From assembly GCA_015068665.1 (NCBI GenBank), contig SVKB01000010.1, positions 1 through 64,000 of the forward strand: a stretch of DNA of 64,000 bases. The letters run 5' to 3'. The translations under genes were made by a program, and so were the position numbers. Below are positions 15,833 through 22,445 of the stretch, one piece after another. Within the stretch, counting starts at the first letter, position 1; every line of letters starts with the position of its first letter. This DNA is from Oscillospiraceae bacterium. Lineage in GTDB: Bacteria > Bacillota > Clostridia > UMGS1840 > HGM11507. The notes beneath the pieces are model-generated. The model did no database searches. It was not told where the DNA came from and saw only the letters and a program-made list of their open reading frames with translations.

Positions 15833-16372
15833 ATGAAAAAACTTTTAATTCTTTTTGTACTGTTACCGGTGCTTTTTACCGGCTGTGCAAAAAAGGTTCC
15901 CGATCTTGATAATATAAAAGAAAGCTACAGCTCGGTTATATCCATGCCCTACGCTCAGCTTATAGGAAAAAATTTAAAGGATGTATCGGATAAAACGGGA
16001 AAGCTTACCTTTGATGAAGCCTCAGGCCGTTATTACTCGGATAAAAAGCTTATGGAGTTTGCTCCTTATTTTATAGCCAACGAGGACGGATTTATAAAAA
16101 TATGCGGCTTTGAAACAGAGAAGGAAAGCAACGAGGCTGTTGTAAGCTATATAAGAGGCCTTTATAATATCCTCTGCGCAACCTATGGAAGCGTTGAAAT
16201 TGACCCTACCATAACAAAAAGAGTAAATTCAATTGAAGATTTCTCCAAGTGTAAGGACGGAGAGGAATATAAGGAAATGTGGGCATGTGAGGGCTATCCG
16301 GTAGAATACTTTGTTTCCTTTAATGACGGTAAGGCAAAAATCAATATCCAGTATAATAAAACAGGGAAGTAG
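15833..16372 (+). CDS. Putative lipoprotein of unknown function
   Basis: The 179-residue protein has a lipoprotein signal (LLILFVLLPVLFTGCAKK, with lipobox cysteine at residue 19) and a soluble domain of about 150 residues. I recognise no family. The domain has alternating charged helices and strands and three Cys after the lipobox (in KICGF, ILCATY and SKCKDGEEYKEMWAC). It begins 7 bases after folT and is probably cotranscribed. Its position suggests, without proving, a link to the transporter. Confidence 0.65.
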   Translation: MKKLLILFVLLPVLFTGCAKKVPDLDNIKESYSSVISMPYAQLIGKNLKDVSDKTGKLTFDEASGRYYSDKKLMEFAPYFIANEDGFIKICGFETEKESNEAVVSYIRGLYNILCATYGSVEIDPTITKRVNSIEDFSKCKDGEEYKEMWACEGYPVEYFVSFNDGKAKINIQYNKTGK

Positions 16373-16391
16373 AGACTGTAAATTGAGAATG

Positions 16392-16457
16392 AAACACAGG
16401 GGGACGGTTCTATTGTGCTATGAAAAAGCAACACAACATCTCCGTCCCCTTGTGTTA
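16392..16457. repeat. GGGGACGG palindromic repeat, copy a
   Basis: ACACAGGGGGACGG at the left pairs with CCGTCCCCTTGTGT at the right around a central part that can itself pair (TTGTG...CACAA). The same arms recur at 17005-17068. Palindromes with this core are scattered in Clostridia genomes and resemble REP-like sequences. Confidence 0.8.
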
Positions 16458-16496
16458 GAAAAGAACATGGGTTGGAATTGAGAGGGGCGTATTATA

Positions 16497-17000
16497 GTGC
16501 AGAATGAATTTAAAAAAATTTCAAAAGTAACTTTTGTCTTTCTCTTAATCATGTGTTTAATTACAGTATTTATAATAGTAAAAGTAATGTTTTTAAAACC
16601 AATTTTAAAAGCATCACTATTTCCAACCAGCACTGGTCAAGGAGCATATAAATTCGAAATTTATAATAATGGAACTATAATTAGTTATTTTGGTATACGA
16701 AATAATGAAGATGTAAACAAAGCTTCATATTTGAAAATCCAAAAAATAAAATTTGGAAAATTATCCGATAAAGAATTTAACAAAATAAATGAACTAATAT
16801 TAAAATGTGAAAACCGGGAATACAAATCGGTATATATACATGATTTAGATGACGGGTATGCTTTTCAAATAGCTTTTGACAAACTAAATGTAACACAATT
16901 TTATCATTTGCACAACGAGAAATCACAAGAATTGCTTGAGTTGATAGACTATGTAATAGATGTTTCTCCATTAGAGGTAAAAATTATAAATTTTTCATGA
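16497..17000 (+). CDS. Membrane-anchored hypothetical protein, cassette gene 1
   Basis: The 167-residue protein has one membrane segment (about residues 13-33) and a soluble domain. The start is GTG, preceded by GAGGGG. I recognise no family. It resembles the next gene in layout and in its C-terminal half (here KLSDKEFNKINELI then DDGYAFQIAFD and DVSPLEVKIINF; there KLTKMEFDTLKEYL then DDSWELQILYD and KISPFHVNIKKF). The two are therefore diverged paralogs. Codon use is much more A/T-rich (tta, ata, aat) than in the neighbours, which suggests transfer. A GGGGACGG palindrome flanks it on each side. Confidence 0.6.
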   Translation: MQNEFKKISKVTFVFLLIMCLITVFIIVKVMFLKPILKASLFPTSTGQGAYKFEIYNNGTIISYFGIRNNEDVNKASYLKIQKIKFGKLSDKEFNKINELILKCENREYKSVYIHDLDDGYAFQIAFDKLNVTQFYHLHNEKSQELLELIDYVIDVSPLEVKIINFS

Positions 17001-17004
17001 AAAC

Positions 17005-17068
17005 AAACACAGGGGGACGGTTCTCCTGTCTTGAAATAAGTGGACGACAGAACCGTCCCCTTGTGTTT
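17005..17068. repeat. GGGGACGG palindromic repeat, copy b
   Basis: AAACACAGGGGGACGGTTCT at the left and AGAACCGTCCCCTTGTGTTT at the right form a near-perfect 20-base stem. Inside, CTGTC and GACAG also pair. It lies 4 bases after the stop codon of cassette gene 1. Confidence 0.88.
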
Positions 17069-17179
17069 GACAGAAAAGAAGAATTTGCTGCAGTTGGACT
17101 AGCATACAACAGTCTGAATGATATTACAGAAAACGATATACGAAAAGAGCATGGATTAAGTAAAAGAGGTGCATACTAA
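17069..17179 (+). pseudogene. Possible 3' remnant of an unknown gene
   Basis: An open frame running out of palindrome copy b reads about 36 codons (DRKEEFAAVGLAYNSLND to KEHGLSKRGAY) to a stop that overlaps the ATG of cassette gene 2. The peptide looks protein-like but has no start of its own outside the palindrome. It may be a remnant left when the repeat inserted. No family is recognised. Confidence 0.3.
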
Positions 17180-17679
17180 TGAATTGGTTCAAGAAAAGTT
17201 GGATTTTATTAATACTAATTTTTTTTCTTTTATGTTATTATGTCATATTCAATGCTCGTAAAGATATAATTCAATTTGCAATAGTTCCTCCAAGAGAATA
17301 TTCTGAATGTTATTATTATAGAGTGAACGACAAAGGGGTGTTGTTTTGTGAAGTTGGAACTCATGTTACAGGGGCTATAATAACAGATAAAAATTTTATT
17401 GTTAAAAAATATGATTTCCCTTATTCTAAGTACCAATATAAAGAAAAGAAACTTACTAAAATGGAATTTGATACTCTCAAAGAATACTTATCCCAACTAC
17501 GCATGAATGATTATGTTTCTGATTATAGTACTATTGACGACAGTTGGGAATTACAAATATTATATGATGATAAGTTTATAAAACAATGGTATACTGAACC
17601 TATATACTCTGAACTGGGCGTATTACGTGATTTTTTTATTAAAATATCTCCGTTTCATGTTAATATAAAAAAGTTTTGA
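17179..17679 (+). CDS. Membrane-anchored hypothetical protein, cassette gene 2
   Basis: The 166-residue protein has one N-terminal membrane segment (about residues 7-24) and a soluble domain with many Tyr residues. It is a diverged paralog of the gene at 16497. The two share a LT/LS-x-x-EF helix, a DD-aromatic strand (DDSWELQILYD) and the C-terminal ISPFHVNIKKF. It is A/T-rich like its paralog. A half palindrome starts next to its stop codon. AGAGGTG precedes the ATG. Function is unknown. Confidence 0.6.
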   Translation: MNWFKKSWILLILIFFLLCYYVIFNARKDIIQFAIVPPREYSECYYYRVNDKGVLFCEVGTHVTGAIITDKNFIVKKYDFPYSKYQYKEKKLTKMEFDTLKEYLSQLRMNDYVSDYSTIDDSWELQILYDDKFIKQWYTEPIYSELGVLRDFFIKISPFHVNIKKF

Positions 17680-17704
17680 GACAAGGGGACGGTTCTATTG
17701 TCTT
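17679..17704. repeat. GGGGACGG half palindrome, copy c
   Basis: AGACAAGGGGACGGTTCT followed by ATTGTCTT matches the left arm of copies a and b. The right arm is missing. It ends the two-gene cassette. Confidence 0.7.
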
Positions 17705-17736
17705 GCTGAATCAGGCAAAAAAAGCATTACTGAATA

Positions 17737-17880
17737 TAAATCCTTCGGATTTTCGATATGTTTTGGCTTAGCAAAACTCGATATGCAATTAAAATTGCTC
17801 GATATGTGCTTCGCACTCGATATGTTGCCGTAAGGCAACGAGAAAAGGACGGATGCCGAATGGCATATCCGTCCTATCCT
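17737..17880. repeat. Hairpin-array repeat, family A, copy 1
   Basis: Five short palindromes are separated by a constant (C)TCGATATG linker: AAATCC/GGATTT, TTTTG/CAAAA, CAATT/AATTG, TGC/GCA and TTGCC/GGCAA. A longer hairpin follows (AGGACGGATGCC gaat GGCAT...ATCCGTCCT). Related arrays lie at 28258-28391 and, inverted, at 39291-39410. Confidence 0.85.
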
Positions 17881-18038
17881 TAATGTTGACATAAGTCAAC
17901 AATTCATGATTTTTTAAAAATCAATTCATGTTATCGAATAGATAACAATTCATGCACCGTAAGGTGCAATTCACTATGCCGCTTGCGGCATATCATTTTG
18001 CATTCTGCACTCTGCACTCTGCATTCTGCATTTATATG
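17881..18038. repeat. Hairpin-array repeat, family B, long copy
   Basis: Five palindromes (GTTGAC/GTCAAC, ATTTTT/AAAAAT, GTTATC/GATAAC, CACC/GGTG, ATGCCG/CGGCAT) are separated by a (C)AATTCATG linker. TGCACTCTGCATTCTG-type iterations follow. The second half matches 28-113. It abuts family A directly. Confidence 0.85.
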
Positions 18039-18042
18039 GTCC

Positions 18043-18792
18043 TCATTCGTGACTTCTGATTTTCTCCGTATACAACCTCCAGAAAACAGGCTCAAATCCG
18101 CACTTTAATGCAATTTTTGATGATGCTATATGGGATTCAACCGTTCCGTAGAAGGGGAGGATTCCTTTTTTTATTATTTCTTCTTTAAGAATATTGACTG
18201 CCGCTGTACCTGCCCCCGTATGTTTAAAGTCGGGCAAAACGTTTATTCCAATCTGCCACATGGTGTCAGAATCCCTGCTTGCCGCCGCCAGAGCCGTAAG
18301 CTCATTATCCTTATAAAGCCCGACGCCCAGCATATCGGGGCGTTTTTTCGAAAACTCCAGAGCATTTTTGAAGCGGTCATCACCCTTAAAATTTAACAAT
18401 TCCTTTTCATCAAGAATTTTTACCTTCAGTTTAGTGGGAATATCAACCCTGAGTTTCGGAAGGTAATAGTGATGAATGTCGCATATTTTCTCATTATAGT
18501 CCTTTAGTATTCCGTTAAGGATTTCAAGATGGTAAAAGCTTCCGAGAAAGCCCGGGTTAACATTGTCAAATGTATTCTTAAGCCTTTCAAGAAGTTCCTC
18601 ACAATAAGAGCACATTATGAATTTGTTATTCACTACACATATTTTTAAAAGAGAGGTATCATCCCACTCATAAGCGCTTCGTCCATTTAATTTTTTATTT
18701 ACCGTATATTTATTTTCGGCAGATAATATATCCTCAACCGAAAGATTGTAATCAACCGAAAGCTGATTAAAAAATATCCTCTTAAAATCCAT
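18043..18792 (-). CDS. GNAT-family acetyltransferase
   Basis: The 249-residue cytosolic protein has a GNAT fold in its second half: LTALAAASRDSDTMWQIGINVLPDFKHTGAGTAAVNILKEEIIKKG, which includes the acetyl-CoA loop (HTGAGTA, about residues 192-198), then YGTVESHIASSKIALKCGFEPV. The first half is an unassigned domain with four Cys (ICVVN, MCSYC, ICDIH). The acceptor is unknown. The start at 18792 follows GAGGTGAGG; the frame upstream overlaps sigK and is rejected. It ends 5 bases from the family B repeat. Confidence 0.75.
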   Translation of the reverse strand: MDFKRIFFNQLSVDYNLSVEDILSAENKYTVNKKLNGRSAYEWDDTSLLKICVVNNKFIMCSYCEELLERLKNTFDNVNPGFLGSFYHLEILNGILKDYNEKICDIHHYYLPKLRVDIPTKLKVKILDEKELLNFKGDDRFKNALEFSKKRPDMLGVGLYKDNELTALAAASRDSDTMWQIGINVLPDFKHTGAGTAAVNILKEEIIKKGILPFYGTVESHIASSKIALKCGFEPVFWRLYTEKIRSHE

Positions 18793-18835
18793 AACCTCAC
18801 CTCTTTTATCATTATATAATAAAAGAGATGAAAAA

Positions 18836-19522
18836 TCAATTGCCGAAAAACTCCTCCAGCTTTTCCAAAGCCTTTTTCTCAATCCTTGAAACATAGGAGC
18901 GTGAAATCCCTAATTTTTTTGCAATTGTCCGCTGTGGCAGAGCCTTTTTATCGTAGAGACCGTATCTTAATATAATAATCTCCCTTTCTCTTTCATCAAG
19001 AACACTTTCTATCCCCTTGTAAAGCCGGTTTGTATCAAGCTTTAAATTAACCTCATTAAAAATCGACTCCTCCTCGTCGCAGAGAATATCCATAAGATTT
19101 ATCTCGTTTCCCTCATAGTCAAAGCCGATAGGCTCATTCATTGAAACCTCATTGACCAGCTTTTTCTCACTGCGAAGGCACATAAGTATTTCATTGTGAA
19201 TGCATCTTACCGCATAGGTGGCAAACCGTATTCCCTTGTTTTCGTCAAATTTGTTTATCGCCTTTATAAGACCGATTGTGCCGATTGAAATAAGATCCTC
19301 ATAGTCCTTTCCTGACTGATAGTATTTCTTTGCAACAAAAGCTACAAGCCTTAAGTTCCTTTCTATGAGGGTGTTTCTTGCTTCTTCGTCTCCCTGATTG
19401 TATTTTAAAATAAGCTCCTGTTCCTCTTTTTTTGAAAGTGGCTTCGGGAAGGAATTAATGTTGGTAAGATAGCCTATAAACACAAAAAAATCCCCGAAAA
19501 GCCTTGACAGTAAATTAAGCAT
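18836..19522 (-). CDS. sigK: Sporulation RNA polymerase sigma factor SigK
   Basis: The late mother-cell sigma factor is 228 residues. The N-terminus carries the hydrophobic pro-sequence (LLSRLFGDFFVFIGYLTNINSFPKPLS) that is removed before activity. Region 2 follows (RNLRLVAFVAKKYYQSGKDYEDLISIGTIGLIKAI...RFATYAVRCIHNEIL), then region 4 with its helix-turn-helix (LPQRTIAKKLGISRSYVSRIEKKALEKL). The gene is continuous, with no skin-type insertion as in some Bacillus and Clostridioides strains. It confirms a sporulating lineage. SigE and SigG share region 2, but the pro-sequence and SFPKPLS favour SigK. Confidence 0.9.
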   Translation of the reverse strand: MLNLLSRLFGDFFVFIGYLTNINSFPKPLSKKEEQELILKYNQGDEEARNTLIERNLRLVAFVAKKYYQSGKDYEDLISIGTIGLIKAINKFDENKGIRFATYAVRCIHNEILMCLRSEKKLVNEVSMNEPIGFDYEGNEINLMDILCDEEESIFNEVNLKLDTNRLYKGIESVLDEREREIIILRYGLYDKKALPQRTIAKKLGISRSYVSRIEKKALEKLEEFFGN

Positions 19523-19581
19523 TTAAATTCCCCCTTATGAAAATACCTATGATTTTTTCAGAAAAAACTTGCAAGTCCGTA

Positions 19582-19610
19582 TTGACAAAGTTTTTAAAAA
19601 CACATATAAT
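19582..19610 (+). promoter_or_regulatory. Sigma-A promoter of the ribU unit
   Basis: TTGACA, 17 bases, TATAAT: a consensus promoter ending 16 bases before the FMN riboswitch. Confidence 0.88.
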
Positions 19611-19625
19611 AATAAAAAATATGTT

Positions 19626-19728
19626 TTAGAGGCGAGGTGTAATTCCTCACCGGTGGTTATAGTCCATGAGTCGCTGTGCGATTGATTCGGTGAAATTCCG
19701 AAACCGACGGTAAAGTCCGGATGAATAA
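19626..19728 (+). ncRNA. FMN riboswitch (RFN element)
   Basis: The stretch shows the RFN landmarks in order: GAGGCGAGGTGTAATTCCTC, ACCGGTGGT, AGTCCATGAGTCGC, CGGTGAAATTCCGAAACCGA and CGGTAAAGTCCGGATG. FMN binding reduces expression of riboflavin synthesis or uptake genes. A terminator follows at 19749-19780, so control at transcription is likely. Confidence 0.95.
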
Positions 19729-19748
19729 AACAAAATCAATGTTTTTAA

Positions 19749-19780
19749 GGCTCTGCATATTTTTGCAGAGCTATTTTTTT
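19749..19780 (+). terminator. Riboswitch-controlled terminator before ribU
   Basis: GCTCTGCA tatttt TGCAGAGC is followed by a T-rich tract (ATTTTTTT). It lies between the FMN aptamer and the ribU ribosome binding site and is the expected expression platform. Confidence 0.88.
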
Positions 19781-19792
19781 GGAGGCGAAATT

Positions 19793-20323
19793 ATGAACAC
19801 TAAAAAAATGGTAACCCTTGCAATGCTTTCCGCCCTGTCGGTAATTCTTGTAATGCTAATCAGAATTCCCTGGCCGGGAGCACCTTTTTTGGAATATGAC
19901 CCTGCCGATGTGCCAATTCTTATAACCACCTTGATGTACGGTCCTTTATCAGGTCTTATTGTAACCGTTGTTGTGTCATTGGTGCAGGGACTTACCGTAA
20001 GTGCGGGAAGCGGTATAATTGGTATAATTATGCATATTCTTGCAACCGGCTTTTATGTTGTTTTTTCAGGCTTTATCTATAAAAAAGCCAAAAACCCAAG
20101 AGGTCTTACAGTTGCTTTAACCTTTGGTGCTCTTGTGGCCACACTTATTATGCTTTTATGGAATGTGTGGTTTACACCCTTGTTTTTAGGAACTCCCACC
20201 GAAGCTGTTCTTAAAATGTTAATTCCCGTGATTTTGCCCTTTAACCTTATAAAAACCGTTTTAAACGGAGCACTTGCGGGAGGGTTATATTCAGTGCTGT
20301 CAAAAATACTGAAAAATGAATAA
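19793..20323 (+). CDS. ribU: ECF transporter S component for riboflavin (RibU)
   Basis: The 176-residue membrane protein has five to six helices. KMVTLAMLSALSVILVMLIR begins the first helix, with the Ala-rich face used to bind EcfT. FLEYDPADVPILITTLMYGP is the RibU family hallmark. The ATG at 19793 follows GGAGGCG; the earlier in-frame ATG (19721) lies in the riboswitch and is not used. The FMN riboswitch directly upstream supports riboflavin as substrate. EcfA and EcfT must be encoded elsewhere. Confidence 0.92.
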   Translation: MNTKKMVTLAMLSALSVILVMLIRIPWPGAPFLEYDPADVPILITTLMYGPLSGLIVTVVVSLVQGLTVSAGSGIIGIIMHILATGFYVVFSGFIYKKAKNPRGLTVALTFGALVATLIMLLWNVWFTPLFLGTPTEAVLKMLIPVILPFNLIKTVLNGALAGGLYSVLSKILKNE

Positions 20324-20339
20324 AAATTCAAATTAATTG

Positions 20340-20368
20340 TTGACTTTTTAAAAAAAGAGGAATATAAT
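20340..20368 (+). promoter_or_regulatory. Sigma-A promoter of the aromatic amino acid operon
   Basis: TTGACT, 17 bases, TATAAT. The expected transcript start, near 20375, is just before the ribosome binding site of the leader peptide, so the transcript begins with the leader gene. Confidence 0.88.
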
Positions 20369-20392
20369 AATAAAAAATAAATGGAAGGACAC

Positions 20393-20512
20393 ATGAAGAT
20401 GAATAAGCTTTTTGCAAACAACTTTTATTTTAGCTATTTTGCTGCTTACTTTTTTGGGTTTGTAGCTTTTTTCGGTTGTATGCAAAGAAAATATATTTGT
20501 GAGATTGTGTAA
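20393..20512 (+). CDS. Phe/Tyr-rich leader peptide of the aro operon
   Basis: GGAAGG precedes two in-frame ATG codons (20393 and 20399); the second has the better spacing. The 39-codon frame holds 9 Phe and 4 Tyr codons. Twelve of the 13 lie in the 21 codons from residue 7 to 27 (for example LFANNFYFSYF and AYFFGFVAFF), and it ends at TAA 20510-20512. It lies between a consensus promoter and a terminator directly before aroF, in an operon that makes Phe and Tyr. This is the arrangement of translation-dependent attenuators such as the E. coli pheA leader. TTTTTGCAAACAAC (20409-20422) pairs with GTTGTATGCAAAGA (20475-20488), enclosing nearly all the control codons. No conserved family is claimed. 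Confidence 0.85.
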   Translation: MKMNKLFANNFYFSYFAAYFFGFVAFFGCMQRKYICEIV

Positions 20513-20568
20513 AATCCGTGTTAAATAACGTACCATAAGCAACTCATGAATATATGAGTTGCTTTTTT
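20500..20568 (+). terminator. Attenuator: terminator with alternative antiterminator
   Basis: The terminator is AAGCAACTCAT (20537-20547) pairing with ATGAGTTGCTT (20554-20564), then further T. TGAGATTG at 20500-20507, at the end of the leader gene, can instead pair with CAACTCA (20540-20546), with one bulged base, and break the terminator. A ribosome at the leader stop codon would cover 20500-20507; one stalled at the Phe/Tyr codons would leave it free. The terminator is clear; the switch is inferred. Confidence 0.8.
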
Positions 20569-20586
20569 GTTTAAGGAGGAATTACT

Positions 20587-21606
20587 ATGGTATTAACAAC
20601 AAAAGCAGACATCAAAACATCGGACATTGCAAAAATCAAAGAGGATCTTGAGGCTTTAGGCCTTGAAATACAGATTAATTACGGTGCCCACAAAAACGTT
20701 ATCGCTCTTTTAGGGGATGTATCCGCAATCAACATTGACTGGATTACAGGTAAATATCCATTCATTGAACAGGCGATTAAAATATCTGAGCCCTATAAGA
20801 AGGCAAACCGTCGCTTCAAGCCGGATGATACCGTTATCAAGGTAGCAGGTGAAATTATCGGCGGTGATAAAAAGCTTGCTGTTATCGCGGGTCCCTGTTC
20901 GGTTGAAAGCAAGGAACAGGTAATTGAAATTGCAAAAGGTGTTAAGGAAAGCGGTGCCACCTTTTTAAGAGGCGGTGCGTATAAGCCAAGAACATCCCCC
21001 TATGCATTCCAGGGAATGGGGCTTGACGGTCTTAAGCTTTTATACGAAGCAAAAATGGAAACAGGTCTTCCTATTGTTTCAGAAATAATGAGCTCCAGTC
21101 ATCTTGATGAATTTGTTGAGTTTGTTGATGTTTTACAAATCGGTGCAAGAAATATGCAGAACTTCGAGCTTTTGAAACAGGTTGGTAAAATCAATAAGCC
21201 GGTGCTTATAAAAAGAGGTCTTTCCAACACAATTGAAGAGCTTTTAATGGCGGCTGAGTATGTAATGAGCGAAGGCAACGAAAAGGTTATTCTTTGCGAA
21301 AGAGGAATAAGAACCTTCGAGAGCTTCACAAGAAATACTCTTGATTTAAGTGCAATCCCTGCTCTTAAACGACTTACACATCTTCCCGTAATCATTGATC
21401 CCTCTCATGCAACAGGTATGGCGTGGATGGTAGAGCCAATGGCAAAGGCTGCTGTTGCAGCAGGTGCAAACGGTCTTATCATTGAGGTTCATAACGATCC
21501 TAAAAAGGCTCTTTGCGACGGTCCTCAGTCCTTAACTGTTGAGGAATTCAGAACCCTTATGGGAAAGATTGAAAAAATTGCTGAAATTGAAGGTAAAAGT
21601 ATATGA
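20587..21606 (+). CDS. aroF: 3-deoxy-7-phosphoheptulonate synthase (type I beta DAHP synthase)
   Basis: The enzyme condenses phosphoenolpyruvate and erythrose-4-phosphate, the entry step of the shikimate pathway. It is 339 residues, with an N-terminal ferredoxin-like (ACT-like) domain (about 1-75, containing LGLEIQINYGAHKNVIALLGD). A KDSA/DAHPS TIM barrel follows, with AGPCSVES, LRGGAYKPRTSPYAFQG, IGARNMQN, LIKRG and IDPSHATG. The N-terminal domain in related enzymes (Thermotoga) mediates feedback inhibition by Tyr or Phe. It is the first structural gene after the attenuator, with AAGGAGG before the ATG. Confidence 0.96.
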   Translation: MVLTTKADIKTSDIAKIKEDLEALGLEIQINYGAHKNVIALLGDVSAINIDWITGKYPFIEQAIKISEPYKKANRRFKPDDTVIKVAGEIIGGDKKLAVIAGPCSVESKEQVIEIAKGVKESGATFLRGGAYKPRTSPYAFQGMGLDGLKLLYEAKMETGLPIVSEIMSSSHLDEFVEFVDVLQIGARNMQNFELLKQVGKINKPVLIKRGLSNTIEELLMAAEYVMSEGNEKVILCERGIRTFESFTRNTLDLSAIPALKRLTHLPVIIDPSHATGMAWMVEPMAKAAVAAGANGLIIEVHNDPKKALCDGPQSLTVEEFRTLMGKIEKIAEIEGKSI

Positions 21607-22445
21607 GCTTAATGAAAATAGGAGTAGTAGGCTATGGGCTGATAGGTGGCTCAATGGGGCTTGCTCTTAAGAAATATACCTCCCATACCGTTTATGCCTT
21701 TGAAAAAAGCCGGGAGGTAATAGCTTATATTGAAAAAAATTCACTTGCGGACGGGGCATTTTTACCCGAAAGTGAAAAAATCAGCGAATGTGATATAATA
21801 TTTATCGGTCTTTACCCCGGGAAAACCGTTGATTTTATAAAGGAAAATAAGGAACGGTTTAAAGATAATGCCATTATTTGCGACCTTTGCGGAGTAAAGA
21901 AATATGTTGTGGAAAATATTCCTGAAAATATCCGTTTTATCGGTGCTCACCCTATGGCAGGTAAAGAGGTTAACGGCATTGAAAATGCAGACTGTGATTT
22001 ATTTCTTAATGCCTCATTTTTAATAACCGTTGATAAAAGCACCGATGAAGAGGCTTTAAAAATTATAAAAGGGCTTGCAATAAAGGTAGGGTTTTTCAAG
22101 GTGGTTGAAACCACTCCGGAAAATCATGACAGAATGATAACCTTTACCTCCCAGCTTCCTCATATCCTGTCGGTAGCTTATGTGCTTCAGGATGCCTTTA
22201 AAAAGTGCGACGGCTTCTATGCAGGAAGCTTTAAGGATATGGCAAGAGTGGCAAAAATAAACCCAAATCTCTGGGAGGAGCTTTTTAAAATCAATAAAGG
22301 GATTTTAACCGAACAGCTTGACGAATATGTCAATACGCTTTTAAATATAAAGGCTATGATTTTACAGGAGGATAAAGAGCTTTATAAAACCCTGGTAAAA
22401 TCAAGAGAATTAAAGGAGTGGCAGGATGAAAACTATAAAAATTAA
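21603..22445 (+). CDS. tyrA: Prephenate dehydrogenase
   Basis: TyrA oxidatively decarboxylates prephenate to 4-hydroxyphenylpyruvate for tyrosine. The 280-residue protein has an N-terminal Rossmann fold (KIGVVGYGLIGGSMGLALKK), DVKKYV-type segment LCGVKKYVVENI, the FIGAHPMAGKEVNGIENA substrate region and the all-helical C-terminal dimer domain. The catalytic histidine is in TSQLPHILSVAY. It lacks the C-terminal ACT domain of Bacillus TyrA. The ATG overlaps the aroF stop by 4 bases, and aroB begins inside its 3' end. Confidence 0.95.
   Translation: MSLMKIGVVGYGLIGGSMGLALKKYTSHTVYAFEKSREVIAYIEKNSLADGAFLPESEKISECDIIFIGLYPGKTVDFIKENKERFKDNAIICDLCGVKKYVVENIPENIRFIGAHPMAGKEVNGIENADCDLFLNASFLITVDKSTDEEALKIIKGLAIKVGFFKVVETTPENHDRMITFTSQLPHILSVAYVLQDAFKKCDGFYAGSFKDMARVAKINPNLWEELFKINKGILTEQLDEYVNTLLNIKAMILQEDKELYKTLVKSRELKEWQDENYKN

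Noticed and set aside
16997-17179. 60-residue ORF starting at 16997 as a gene
   Set aside because: Its first 24 codons are the GGGGACGG palindrome. Only the rest looks protein-like, so it is listed as a possible remnant.
17737-18038. CRISPR array
   Set aside because: Units repeat at 15-25 bp, the variable parts are palindromes rather than spacers, and there are no cas genes nearby.
18793-18894. GNAT start at 18894
   Set aside because: It would overlap the end of sigK. GAGGTGAGG lies just before ATG 18792.
19721-19792. Longer ribU product starting at 19721
   Set aside because: The ATG is inside the FMN riboswitch and the frame would run through the terminator hairpin. GGAGGCG marks 19793.
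20381-20512. Leader peptide start at ATG 20381
   Set aside because: It is in frame, but no ribosome binding site lies at a usable distance, and the GGAAGG used by the later ATGs overlaps this codon.
20369-20586. T-box or trp-type protein-bound leader for the aro operon
   Set aside because: No T-box sequence (AGGGTGG.ACCGCG-like) and no specifier stem are visible, and there are no spaced GAG/TAG repeats for TRAP. The Phe/Tyr-rich ORF explains the leader better.
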